NCBI GenBank assembly: GCA_036897485.1
Contig: JAYMTF010001310.1
Location: 1-24,330, forward strand
DNA: 24,330 nucleotides
Source of the DNA: Pelargonium nanum
Taxonomy: Eukaryota > Streptophyta > Magnoliopsida > Geraniales > Geraniaceae
Reading direction: 5' to 3'
The notes below the pieces were generated by a model. That model made no database searches. It worked only from the letters and a program-made list of their open reading frames with translations, and was not told where the DNA came from. A program made the position numbers and the translations under genes. Numbering within the stretch: position 1 is the first letter of the stretch; every line of letters starts with the position of its first letter. Positions 10,061-22,073 of the stretch are shown piece after piece.

Positions 10061-10439
10061 CAAACCTTAAAACATAAATTTTCTTCTCTTTGAAGGAAAT
10101 TTTTTAGGTTTAGAAAATTTAGATGAGATTAAATTACAACTATAACATGTATGTATATAACCTCAATCTTTTATTCTCTCAATTTTCCATCCTCTTGAAC
10201 TTTCCAAAATACTCAATCCATTTTGGATTTCTGGTTTTCCTCAATTTAATAAAAGTTTGGAAGTTAGGGCCATTAATCCATGCAAAACTCCAAATTCCAC
10301 CCCAAAAATCCTCATACTAGTAGTTTTGTTTTCATCTATGTCAGTCAAATGTAAATGGTAAATGTAGCAAACCATGTGCAGACTGCAGATATTGCCGCAT
10401 GAATGTATGGTGAGACACCAACAGTTGAAAAACATTTCA
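10061..10439. other. Spacer between the array and the Obg gene 3' end
   Basis: AT-rich sequence with no recognised gene. It no longer follows the array phrases after about 10060. The short frames in it lack similarity I recognise. Confidence 0.5.
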
Positions 10440-10445
10440 TTTATT
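10440..10445 (-). terminator. Probable poly(A) signal of the Obg gene
   Basis: TTTATT on the plus strand reads AATAAA in the gene's sense, 287 nt beyond the stop codon at 10732. The implied 3' UTR length is ordinary for a plant gene. Confidence 0.4.
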
Positions 10446-10731
10446 TCCAAAACAAAAACTGCCTACAAGGAAGAGATTTTTGGGCCCATTTTCAGGCTGA
10501 TATACAGAAACCATCAAAACTAGGCAAATATGACAGATTCCAATACATGGTATTTACAATTTTAGCTCTTGCTTCAAATCTCATGAGAACTTGCAGCTTT
10601 AGTGAGGCATTCAGGCTTGTGAGTTTAAGCCAAAGCAAATTTTCAGTCTATAGAAGTTGGTTGCTGAAGCAATCCAGATTTAACTCTGTAATGATTTACA
10701 ACAGTCGAAGACTCGAAGCCTCCAGTTTATA

Positions 10732-13700
10732 TCATCGTGTCACACTAAATTCCAGTGCTCCTCTCGTGTCTGTGCACTTCCTTAAGCCTGCCCTTATCTC
10801 CTTCAACATTTCATCTATGTTGATGCCTTTCCTGCAACAAACAACATAAAATGAAACTCAGTGTTACAAGCACTAGAAATTGAGATCTGGCACAAACTAA
10901 GTACTCCTACAACCCAAATTGAGAACAATGAATTCAGTCCACAGTGTTGCACAACTTTCGAGTTTTTTTGGGTATAATACATAAATCATCCTCATCCGTT
11001 TTACGGTCTAAGACTACTCTTGCTCGGGGCTTAGTCCCGTTAAGGCTCTTCTCCCCTTTCCATGGCCCATGGGTGTGTTTACTGGGAATTGAACCTGAGA
11101 GCTCTTCCCACAATTTCAGTCTGAATTTGCCAACTAAGCCACAACCCTTTTCAATATTTTAATTGCACAAGTTTTTTGTGTTCCAACATCTCACCACATC
11201 CTCTCCATAATGACTTTGGACTCTCATAATTTTTAATGGTTTATGAAAACAGCTAATTCTTTTTAATACAGATTCTCTTGTGTATTAGATTAGCTTAAAA
11301 CTAGTTCCAAATACATTAACATGCCTACACATGACACTTGCCATTCATGCCTACATGACACTCGCCATTCATGCCAATTCCTATTCATTTACTGCATGTT
11401 CCTATGTGTCTCATTATCTAGTAGCCACCACATATCAATTATTGACATATACAAATGCAGAGTCCAAGACAACACTCAGGATTAACAAAATCATACATGA
11501 ATAAGATGTTATAGTGCTAATTCGGTTGCAAAGACCTACCATGGACTAATAGCTATAACAATCTTCCACAATGAAAATCATTCTACTTCAGTTTTTTAGA
11601 CTTGTTAAGAATGAAATAATTCCACTCGAAGAGGAAAATCAATCAAGTGAAACAATCAACCATGAATGACCAATGTTTGGATAAGAAATTTTGGTTCAAG
11701 AATGGGAATGGGAATGATCCAAAGCCATTCCCATGATAAGAAAATCTCAATCCAAACATGTTTCTCATTCTCATTCTTGATTCTCATTCCTGAATCAAAA
11801 ATCCAACCCAAATGCTATCTGAAATGAAAATAGTTTCATATAGGAAGAAAGACATAATAAAACAGAGATGAACTTACAGAACACTAACACCCAGAACAGC
11901 AAGTGGTCGTGGATAATCCTCAATTCCATTCTCTTTTGTACTCAAAGAAAGGATATTGGTGTTTCCACCATCATTGGACAATGAAAGAACTGCCTCTTCA
12001 GAACTTGCTTCTGGTTCAGAAGGTACCTTATCACTTCCTATTTTCAATATTTCTTCAGTCAAAGATGGAAGCCTAGCAATTGCCTGAAATACTCAAGAAT
12101 ATATACCTTAATAATCATAGAAAGACAGACAGATAGTATTCAAGCAAACTGAAAAAATTTGCTAATGGTATGGTTCTGATTACCAAAAAAGTACAGTTAT
12201 ATACCTCAGGAAGGTCGATCTTATTTAGCACTACAACATGTGGTCGTTCAAGGTATTCAGGATTGTACATTCGCAATTCCTGCGAAAATATAACTCCTAC
12301 CTTAAGCACCAGAAAATGAAATGATATAAATAAATCTGAGCGCACAATATTTATCAGAATTGAGCCGTCCAACAATTTGACCTCAAATAGAAGAAAAAGT
12401 CCACCATTTGGTGAATCAGTCACTCTCTTCAGAGAAGATGATTATACCAATTCAAGATATCCATCAGCGCTCTGCCCATGGAGGAGTGACACGCAAAAGA
12501 ACAAGAAGCAATTTCCTTTACATTACCCTCACCTAGAAACCTAACTCCATGGAAGTGACATGAAGAAGAGGCATATAGAAGGTGCCCCATAATACAATCC
12601 AATACACAGAAGGCACCAACAAATGATGATGTTGAAAGAAACAGAGTACTAAAAGAAGTTTCACAAATTCACTATTATGATAGATGGCTTATTATGTCTT
12701 TCAATATACCCTAGCCCAGACAAATTTACCCATTAGGATCGCTTTTAGTATCTTCAGCCTGTATGGATGCAGCATTCAAAATCTACTTCTGTACTTAAGT
12801 AGAACTAATTTTAAAACTCTCTTTAGAAATTACAAAGAATACTTTGTATATTTTTTGCTGAGTCTTTTCTTACTTTCCTCCTGGTGATTAAAGTTATTAA
12901 ATCAATTGATGAAAAAAACTTTATACTATTGAAAGTTTAAAATAAAAAAGATCTTCCTTTTGCTCAGTGTCATTGCAGCGAAAAAAAATATTTGTGGCAC
13001 AGACTAAACTTGCCAGCCTCATTTTTATCTCAGGTCGATCTAGTTAGCTAATGTGAATATCAGAACCTCTCAATAGCTTTCTCGGGTTTCCAATGAGTCT
13101 GAGAGCATCAGAAACTTTGTATAAATGGACCGTGAAGATTTCATCCATCATATTATGGCAGTGAATAAATTCAATATTAACCTAACAACAGCTTGATCCA
13201 AAAATGATATCTGAAAAACTGTATCGCAAAGCAGAATCTACATGCAGAAAGGATGTGGCATGAATGAAGCTAAACTAGATTAATATGTTAACAAGGTCCA
13301 CATTCATATATATTCATAAAAAATGTAAAATAGTTAAGGTAAGTATATGTGGTCAAAGAAAGATATACTTCTTTGACAGTTCTGTAGTCATTCACTGGGT
13401 CCTCAGCAGCTGCATCAACAACATGGACCAGTAGCCGAGTCCTCCTAAGGTGCCTCAAGAAATTGCGACCCAGGCCCTGAAAATGAGAAGGCATAATTTC
13501 AGCATCTCATAGTAGTAGAAGAAGCCATTAAACATGATGCGATTCACATGATACCTTCCCCAAATGTGCCCCTTCAATAAGACCAGGCAAATCTGCAAGA
13601 GTGGCTTCAGAAGAATACTGCCCCGCCCCTAAACTAGGGTCACCATCAAGCCGCCCCAGGTTTGGCATTAACGTTGTGAATGGATAATCAGCAATGTCAG

Positions 13701-16700
13701 GCTTTGCAAGTGTGATGGCTGACAAAAGGGTAGACTTTCCAGCATTTGGGAGCCCCTACAAGAACAGCAAGTATAACCCTGATGATCTTAAGAACAAAAT
13801 ACTTTCAAGTATTTAAAATTTTTGAGATAGAACTCTTATTGATCTATGAAATTAATAAAAAGGATGGCTTCATACAATTAAAAACAGTGACATATAAGTT
13901 TATAACAAAGAACGTCACTGGTATTTCCTTGTTTGTTGTCTTTGCTAATACGCCCCTTCAATATTTCATACTATGTTTTACACAAGAACGGTGTAACCAT
14001 AACTCCCAGTTGTTTTTTATACGACTTTTTCTTAAAAAATCATAACTTTATACTCCGATATGATATGAATGATTTTTTTATTTTTTTATTTCAGGTATTT
14101 TTTTGGGAAGAGTGTGATTTTATTACATTGTGCTCGAATGTCTGATTTGATATTGATAGTAAATTTTCGAGAACACAATAATGGATTCTGTTTTGACAAA
14201 AAGATAATGCACACTTATCATCAAATCTTGACATTTTAACACAAAATATTGATTTTTCAAAATAATTTTTCGGCAATGTTCCTCAATTTAAATGACAAGT
14301 GACATTATTTGCATAACCATTTAGATATTTTCTAAAAGTGCAAGAATTTTGATCAATTTTATTTCCTAACAAAAAAAATTAGTTTTGTAAACCAAACAAC
14401 AACAAATGGAATGAGAATGATTCTTATCCTCACATTTTAATTGAATCAAACAACATTACCTAGGAATGGAAATGGGTAGAATGGTAATGGTAATAGGTTT
14501 CATTCCCATGCCCATAAATTTTTTAATCTAAACACTACCTAAGTTATTCATCTTCCATATCAGATTCATCACTGCAAAAAAACTTTAACCATATTATAAA
14601 AGCCTAGCTTGTTAGGTATGTTTGAAGAATGTGGTTAATATTGTTTAACCCTCGACATATAGAGAGGTTTGACATCTGCTTGCTGTAAAATGTGGGCCAA
14701 AAGACCACAAATGAAGATCAAGCTGAACCCAGATCAATTTCAAGTTTTCAACAAACAGATTCATCAGGGTTGGTCTCCCATTTTTGGCTACATACTCTCA
14801 TATCTTAGAAGAAGAAGAAAAAAAACAATTGAGTTTCAATATCTTGGCAATCCCTGAATTATTATCCATATACCATTGCATTCTGATAGAAAATGGCAGC
14901 ATAAAAAATGTGTCCCCGATAACCAGTGAGAAACCAAATTGCTCAAGAAAAAACACAACTACACATGCATATAACATAGAGGGAAACAAGTAAATCTTAC
15001 AACTAGGCCAACATCAGCAACAACTCGTAGAATCAATTCCAGTTTAACCTCCTCACCAGGCTGACCAATAACTAAAACCTGCCAAAGATATAAAAAGATG
15101 GCTCAGATAATTTGGAATTAAATGAAAGACATGCCACATGTACAAGATGGTAAACCGAACACATTTTATTGCAGCCTGAACATATTATTCTTGAACTCTA
15201 TGATGAGATTTCTTTTTTATGCAAATCCTTGGTAGAAATCATTTTTGTATGAGGTAGGCCCTGACCATTCCTACATGGTTTGTTCATCAAATATTTAATC
15301 ATCTGACTACATGCACGGTCATTGTCAAGAAACATAAAAGCAAGACCTTAAACATCATCACAGGGAAGTAGTCAACATTTAAGTCACAGAGTGACAATAA
15401 AACTTGATATGCACATTGCCATAAATTCATCAATCTGTTCCTGTAGGAGCAGAATGCAATCTGATTACTAATCCATTTACAGAAGTTGAATAAAACTAAA
15501 TGATCCAACTGAAAAGCACTGGAAAGGTCTTGCATGACATCCAGAAATAAGGTGCTCAACTTACATAAAAATGAATACAAGACAGAAGCTCGTTGGCGTT
15601 GGTGGATCAATTCCAAGAGTTTTTTTTTTTTTTTTTTTTTTATCAGATTAATACAGAAGAATAAAAGAACTCAGTGGAGATGCATTCCTAAAAAAGTACA
15701 TAAACCAATGGGAAAGAGAAATTGAGCACCATATTTACCTTATCACTATCATCCATCATCACATTCGTAGTTAAAGCCATCACTTTTTTTCTTTGGTGAG
15801 GTGGCATTCCTATCAAGCTAATCTGCCATAAAATAAAACAAAGAAAAAACAATATGTTTAACACACAAATCAAAGTCAAGCAATCTTGATGACAGTCTCA
15901 ACATTACAACTGATCCATTGAATAATACATCTGAAGGTACTCAACAGCCTAAAAGGAGTACTTGAGAGACAAACATATGTAACTTAACAGGTCTTCTATT
16001 TTAGTTCTTTGCGTTTTCAACATGCGATGAGTAAGACCCTACCATGTTAGATAAGCTTTATATATTCAGGGGTAAAAAAGAAAAAAAAAAGATATCATAT
16101 AACCCACTTGTCACATAATAAAATTAATATAAGCCATAAGTGATATCCATTTAAGGTTCTGAAACTTTTAGCCTCACCCCTCCTTGTCCACCCCTCGCAA
16201 CAAGGACCTCATCTCCTGGAAGTGCTAAATCAGCCAACAACTTCCCTCGTTTATGCTTTACAACCGTACCTATCACATTTGCACATACAATGAGAGAACA
16301 CAAATAGAAGTGCAGGATTTTAAATCCCTTCTCCTGAACTCTTTTTTTCAGAAAGAAGGGTTTATTGAATTAAATGTTTCCATTGTCAAACTAGTTTTAG
16401 ATACTTATATCATAAATCCAGTTTCTTTACAGCGAAATAAGATGTTTCTTTAAGCTCCAAATATACAAACCTACAGGCACGGGGATACGAAGTGTTGGGC
16501 CAGCAAATCCATTATGCGATTGAGAGGTTAAAACACCCATTGCATCAACGTTTCCACCACGCTTAGCATTGTACCGACTTTTCTCGTGCAACTCCAATAA
16601 AGTATCTTTTCCCTCATCAGCGTAAATGATTACGTCCCCTCCACGTCCACCCATTGGAAGGATAATTGATCCATCAAAATCCCTTTTCAACAAACTCCTC

Positions 16701-17596
16701 TTCCTCATCTTCTCCTTCTCAAATCTACCTTGTTTTCCTTTTGATTTAGGAGCTTTCTGCTGAGGCATACTTAGAACTGCACCATTACCTCCATCTCCTG
16801 AACGGACAGTGATGATGACTTGATCAAAATATTTGTGAGGCTCCTTTAACAGTGTCGAGGGAGTTGGGGAGGGGGATTCTTTGTTCTTAACAATTCTGCA
16901 CGAAATTTTGTACAATCTCAAGTTTCCATGGCTTATTTTGTGTTGATTGCACCTACAAACAAGAACAATATAACAAGATCAGTAAAGAAGGGCATAACTA
17001 CATATATAAACACACACATAACTTTCCATTCATAGCACATACACAAATTCCAATTACGCTGGCACCAAATCTAGATAAGAAAGTAATAGAGAACTCGGAA
17101 CTATTCTTCCTCATTCCAAACACACTCATGTACTTGCAAATGCAACTTCCAGTGAAATACACACAACTATATCAATTATCATAACAAATAATGGTGAAAG
17201 TTAATTTCATTACAATCAGCAACACAAAGTTAATTTGATGCCAATGGTACGAAGCAGCAAAAACACCTAATAGATTCAACATAAACCTCAAATGCACTTT
17301 CCAACACATCCTGGTCAGTATGGTAAGAAAATTCAGAACATTACAATTTTCAAAAAGTTAATAAGTTTCATAGAATCACAGGTCTTGGCATGAACAAGGT
17401 AGTCCGGTACTGGAAACAGCTAAAAGAGGGGGAAATTAAGATAAAGCTTTGTTGTTAGGAACCAAACAAGCATGAGGAAGAAGAAAGGCAAAACGAAGTA
17501 CCTTGTCGGTAGGAAAGTGGGGAAGAAGAGCGTGTGATTGCGAGACTGTAAAGTGAGAAGCGAAAATGGCGACGGTAGAGAAGAGAGGGACGACAT
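10732..17596 (-). CDS. Obg-family GTPase, organelle-targeted (10 exons, 506 aa)
   Basis: Obg GTPases act in large ribosomal subunit assembly; plant forms work in plastids or mitochondria. Exons in gene order: 17596-17502, 16952-16471, 16269-16178, 15822-15739, 15078-15001, 13755-13555, 13476-13369, 12279-12205, 12083-11878, 10831-10732. Every junction keeps frame with GT-AG sites. The first 31 residues are rich in Ser, Leu, Pro and Thr with no acidic residue, like a chloroplast transit peptide. The Obg fold runs from about 74 to 270, with RSGDGGNG (82-89) and GGRGGDV (133-139), but a Lys/Arg-rich stretch (98-122) replaces part of the usual glycine-rich loop. G motifs: G1 GLPNAGKST (278-286), G2 [12 protein letters not shown]3 DLPG (332-335), G4 NKID (399-402), G5 region GVSVLKG (470-476). 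About 70 residues separate G4 and G5, with a Ser/Glu-rich insert, longer than in bacterial Obg. There is no C-terminal OCT domain. Plants have several organelle Obg types (OBGC/OBGM); I cannot say with certainty which one this is, and plastid location is inferred. Confidence 0.92.
10959..11162 (-). mobile_element. tRNA-derived SINE in the last Obg intron
   Basis: Read on the minus strand, the element begins with a tRNA-like head: an A box (GTGGCTTAGTTGG, plus coordinates 11130-11142) and a B box (GGTTCAATTCC, 11085-11095) about 35-45 nt apart, as in Pol III promoters. It is flanked by near-identical direct repeats, TTGCACAACTTT at 10947-10958 and TTGCACAAGTTT at 11163-11174 (11 of 12 equal), which look like target-site duplications. 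The 3' end has a short A run (around 10965). Size is about 200 bp, normal for plant SINEs. It lies in intron 9 in the same orientation as the gene. Confidence 0.75.
11672..11760. mobile_element. Foldback (MITE-like) element in Obg intron 9
   Basis: An inverted repeat closes on itself: the left arm starts AATGTTTGGAT followed by AAGAAATTTT, and the right arm is the reverse complement of CATGTTTGGATTGAGATTTTC. The loop side contains GGGAATGGGAATG opposite CCATTCCCAT. No target-site duplication was identified. Tracts rich in CATTC continue to about 11800. A loosely similar CATTCCCAT-bearing stretch is at about 14395-14540 in intron 5. The family was not recognised. Confidence 0.5.
15620..15641. 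repeat. Homopolymer run of 22 T in Obg intron 4
   Basis: An uninterrupted T run lies inside the intron between the exons at 15822-15739 and 15078-15001. In gene sense it is an A run. It could be a slippage-prone tract or the A tail of a decayed retroposon; no tRNA-like head was found next to it. Confidence 0.7.
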
Positions 17597-17788
17597 TATC
17601 TATCTAGCTGCAGTGAAGGAGAGTGGCTCAACGGGGGTTTAGGCGGGACTCCGCACAGATAAGTAAGCCAGGGCTCGCTCACTTACAGTCTATCGCTTAC
17701 CAATTTTTACTGCTACATTATTTTTATTTTTTTTGAACCAGTTATATTATTTTATTTTATTCTATTTTTCAAACATTGGTTTAACATT
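17597..17788 (-). promoter_or_regulatory. Upstream region of the Obg gene
   Basis: This contains the 5' leader and core promoter of the leftward Obg gene, inferred from position. GGCGGGA at 17642-17648 reads TCCCGCC in gene sense, an E2F-like heptamer, but a single heptamer is weak evidence. No clear TATA box was found near the ATG; AT-rich tracts lie at about 17720-17770. Confidence 0.35.
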
Positions 17789-17807
17789 AAAGACATTCTT
17801 GATTGTC

Positions 17808-17951
17808 AACATACACATGGGGAGAGGTGAAGGTTTTAATTGTAAACAAACCTCGAATGAAGATTAGTCTGGGTGTGGTAAAATGGCTTAAAGGTGCCAA
17901 CCGCAAATGTGCGGGCCCGCTCAGGAACCTCATCATGGTATAGACCGAAAA
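17808..17951 (+). mobile_element. 144-bp insertion flanked by direct repeats
   Basis: AAAGACATTCTTGATTGTC at 17789-17807 recurs as AAAGACATTCTTGATTTGTC at 17952-17971, differing only by one extra T. The interval ends in a short A run just before the second copy. That layout, a long target-site duplication plus an A tail, is what target-primed retroposition leaves. Inside are a small perfect hairpin (CCGCA-AATG-TGCGG) and the palindrome GCGGGCCCGC. An A-box-like string (TGGTAAAATGG, about 17876) is present but no good B box, so a tRNA origin is not shown. Source family unknown. Confidence 0.6.
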
Positions 17952-17971
17952 AAAGACATTCTTGATTTGTC

Positions 17972-18993
17972 TATTCAATTCTATAATTTAGAATTTTATT
18001 TTGTTCACAGAACTGCAAATCAGATGGCTCACATGTAAGGTAGGGCGTCATGTTTCAAATAAAAATTCGGATGTATTAGTCAACAATTTGGACGAGACTG
18101 TAGAACAAAGACCAGTTTTTGGAAGCTATCACCAATCAAACACCCAAATAATTTTTGGCAAAACGGGTATAGATTCGTTTTTGTATTGAGCATAAATATG
18201 TGTTAATTTTTGTTCCGTTATCAAGCGAAGAGACCCAAGAGATCAAGGTAACAGATTTAGGAACCTTAACAAAAGAGTTGCTGAGGAAATGGAACTCAGC
18301 AACCCTAGATTTAACCAAAGAAATGACGTCTTTAAGGCACTGCAAATGCGATCACAAGCATTTATTTATGTTTATACAAAGACAGCCAGTAAAAAATCCT
18401 TTCAAGCGTAAAGGAAAGTCAAATTAAAATTACTAGACAAATACGGTTTAGTTACATCGGGAACAAAACAAATACGCTAGAATGAAGAAATGTGTAGGTC
18501 ATTCTCCAGTACAATCCACTTCATCCACTTATTATCCATTATGAACAAACAAGCATAACACCGGATGGAGATGGCAAACTCAAACCGTACAGTAACAGAT
18601 TTCAATAGGAATTCCTTGTCATGAAAAATCACAATCGGGCATTCAGTGACAACCCTGAACTTCGAAGATTCTGATATGAGCACATAAACATATAAAAGCC
18701 ACCAACTGGATCGATTAATCACCAACTCCAAGTAAACCAAACTGCATGGAGAAATCCCACTTGCTTTTTGGCCAGTCTAGCAAAGGGGCATACCTTAACC
18801 TTGCCAACTGTGAGAAGACCACACACAATGAGCCAGCACGCTACACAACTTTTCACGTGTAAAAATTGATGACTAGGAGCTCTTCCCATGAGCAAACCTT
18901 CTATAGAAAACATATATTGTTGACAACGTATGAAGAACACGAAATATGCCTTGATCCCCACTTTGCTGCAAATGCTCAACACACTTCTACAGT
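17972..18993. other. Intergenic region with likely GID8 3' UTR
   Basis: No gene was recognised on either strand. The right-hand part must contain the 3' UTR of the leftward GID8-type gene. The nearest canonical AATAAA in that sense is at 18361-18366, about 630 nt beyond the stop, so an earlier non-canonical site is likely. Short open frames near 18200-18430 have no similarity that I recognise. Confidence 0.45.
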
Positions 18994-21900
18994 TCAGCTT
19001 TTGAGGAAATCCTTCAAAGAAAAGGTTGGAGGCCCGTCCTATAGAATGCACACAGAAACAATAAAGCATCATTGTCCCAATCACATCAGGTCATGCTCTT
19101 ATACAGTTGCTAACATCAAAAGGACCTTAACCAAATAAATATATTTATAAAATATAATTTCTTCAGGGAGTAAAATCGAGACTGGTCTTATTGGGACCAA
19201 AATACAGGGTTTCAGTTGAAATAGTAAGAATAAGCAAGATAACTGAACTTTCTTTCCCTTTCATCTATCTTTCCTAAGGGGGATAAACTGATCACCTTGT
19301 CCATGACATGTTATTCTTCCTTCGGTTGTTGTTTTAAAGCGTCGGCCATTGGTTTTAAGATACTTCTCTTTTAGATAATATTTTCAATAAGTTCACAGCA
19401 GTTTATACAAATAGCTAAAATTTCAAAGATACAAGGAAAAGAGGAGCTGGGAACGAGCAGAATGTGTGCACAGTTGCTCTTGGAAACACAGAACAGAATG
19501 TCCTGACAACCATTTTAAAATGTAAAACAAATGGATCAAATACACCTTGAGTTTGAAACAAGAAAAAGATTGAGCACAAGCTTAAAAAACAGGCATGTTA
19601 GACAAAAGGGGCCAACACATTGGAACATTCAGAAAATCTAACAAGAAACTCATAAATTTGAATGTTATTACCTTGCCAAGCTCTTGATTTAAGCATTGTC
19701 TAACTGTTGCAGTCTGTTGTATTAACCTTTCCATGGCTGTATGACTGGGCAGGTTTGCATGTACTGACATTGACCAAGGCCACAAGAAAATAATGCAAAG
19801 TTGGATATAACACATTAGGAGAAAAAGATATATAGATTATGAATATAAAAAACAAATCAAAAGATTTTTGCGACAAAATGAATATATGGCTCAGCAACCT
19901 AAAGCTTAGTTGGAATTGGAACCGAGGAACAAACCAAGAATAGCTCGATTTAAACTATCTGCAACATGTTGCCGGTACTCTGCACTAAGCAAATGAAACA
20001 TGGGGGATTTCTCTGGCTCCTCATAAGCAAGTAAAGCCATGAAGTCCTGCATTGTATCCATTAAAAACTTGTTCAAGCTCATAAAACCTAGAAAAGTGTT
20101 CAAAAATGCCAATATGTGTGTGTGTTACTAAGTAGTTTTCTTAGAGACAAACATACTTCAAGCTTTTCAACATATTTTTGCAATTTCCCAAAAGGAGTCA
20201 ACTTGGCCTGAGCAAATTCCAAAGCTTCTGTGCTGCCACATGAAAGAAATTTTAAACATCGAACATATTTGAATAATGTTTTTTAAATAAATATAAAAAA
20301 AAAAATCTTTAACTCACCATTTTCTAGCGCAGACAAGTTCAACAAAATGAAGGCTCAAAAGATCAAAGTGCAAGTCCTTGTTTTTCTCTAATAAGTTATC
20401 AGCAAGCTGTTCAGTCAGTTCAATGGCTTTAAGTGCATTCCCTTCCAATGCAAAATTAAAAATTCCTGGTTACAAAATTGACTGTTAGCACTACCATCAA
20501 TCAGCATCTCAAATTGATCTATAACATATAACGATCAATTTTATATATGACTACTAATGAAGTCATGAAATTTGTATCTATAATCTCCCCAAAAGAAAGT
20601 GTGCCGCAAGTATTTGTTTTGCTTTGACTGGTAAAACATAAATTTCCAAATATGTTAAGTAAGGTGCCAAACATTTTGAAGCCATTTAGAAGGTAAACAA
20701 CACATGAGCACAATTCATTCTATTTCTGGTATTCAATATTCTGATAGATCACTCAATTAAAAATATGACTACCATCTCCACAACCCACAATAGTAAAGAA
20801 ATTTAATAAATAATGTGACTCTGGAGCAGATACCCATTCATGACAATATCTGTGACGGACTTAAATGTGTAAGTCCTGCAATGCTGAAGTTGATTATAAA
20901 AATCGAAATTCCTATCAATAAGTTAACCTACTTTTTCTCTTCTCCATGTCCTCAAGATAATCAGAAGGTTGTTTTATCCCGGTACTTGCAACGAATGATT
21001 CAACTGTTTCCTTGAAACAATTATGCACAAGATATGACATAACAACATTGTTAATGTCATTGTCATTCACAACCTGTCAAAGATAATACCATCAATTCAA
21101 AATAGTAGTATACAGAAAACAAAGCAGGCTGAACAGTCTCTAAGCCTTCAATACAATAACAAAACCACATACATAACTTTGTTGGCACTTTACAGTAGGG
21201 AAAAAACATGAGAATAAGATTGGAAATAATGAGAAACCAATGAGAACCTTACCATTAATCAATGAAGGCAACAATATCCCAAATATCACTAGAAACCAAT
21301 TCAACAATATTGCATGAAACTAATGCATCAATAATTGGAAACACCTAGGCGCACAAAAAACATTGTGGACTAGTTTTTGTCTAGATTGATTTTTAATGGT
21401 GGTTTATACATTTTATTATTTTCATAAGACATATTCATAATCCCTCTACACTATTTCTATTGTTCCTTGTGGCTTTGTGCACTTATATGCGCAAATGCAT
21501 TTGTGCACTTAAGGTTTTACTTAATAATTTTCAATAAAGAATGTATATATCAATGCTATAGGAAAGAAATATATCTTAACGTCGGGATACCATCTTATGA
21601 ACTACTAATACGTAGGTGCAGAATTGAAAGTCAATAAGGCCTGAAGCCTCTAGTGGAACAGCTAAGACATCCGAATTCAGTTCTTCATTCGACCAAGGGT
21701 TAATTATTCATTGTGTCATGTATTTTTCAGTACGTTAAGCGATTAACCATTTTTACCTCAAAAATACCAATTATTCAAAACTTGCAAAATTAGCACACCA
21801 TTGATGATGGCACAACAAAGGTCTCCACCAATAATTCTATAAAACTAGGGCTTCAATGATTAATTAAACGGGGGGAGAACATAAGCAGTCAACAAAATTG

Positions 21901-22073
21901 GCAAAGCATTAAGATCAACAAGAGGCTACCATCCTTAAATTGAAGGAGATCATTTATTTTCATTGCGTTGACGATGAACAGAGACCGAATAAGCCAAATT
22001 TGCGAAAACCTGAAAAGAATTGAGAAGAGAGAAATCTCACAACGTGTTCGTATTGGCGAGGATCAACGTCCAT
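18994..22073 (-). CDS. GID8: GID8-type LisH-CTLH-CRA protein (7 exons, 215 aa)
   Basis: Plant homologue of GID8/Twa1, a scaffold subunit of the GID/CTLH E3 ubiquitin ligase, expected in cytosol and nucleus. Exons in gene order: 22073-22041, 21073-20932, 20465-20318, 20232-20157, 20046-19935, 19763-19672, 19038-18994. All junctions keep frame with GT-AG sites. The protein starts MDVDPRQYEHV, the typical opening of plant members. LisH is at about 14-46 (MSYLVHNCFKETVESF), CTLH at about 52-108 (ALEGNALKAIELTEQ) and CRA from about 105 to 200 (LAYEEPEKSPMFHLLS). The last exon is only 45 nt and encodes DGPPTFSLKDFLKS plus stop, which fits the C-terminus I recall for plant homologues. If the preceding intron were retained, the frame would instead run to a stop at 19582 with an unrelated tail. 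Length matches the family, with no sign of damage. It is close to the Arabidopsis LisH/RanBPM protein At1g61150, from memory. Confidence 0.92.

Noticed and set aside
18200-18427. 75-codon plus-strand open frame with a gene-like composition
   Set aside because: No recognisable domain, no splice partners and a competing open frame on the other strand; left as unannotated DNA.
18719-19084. 121-codon minus-strand open frame
   Set aside because: It overlaps the last GID8 exon in another frame and has no similarity that I recognise; the 45-nt exon explains the conserved part.
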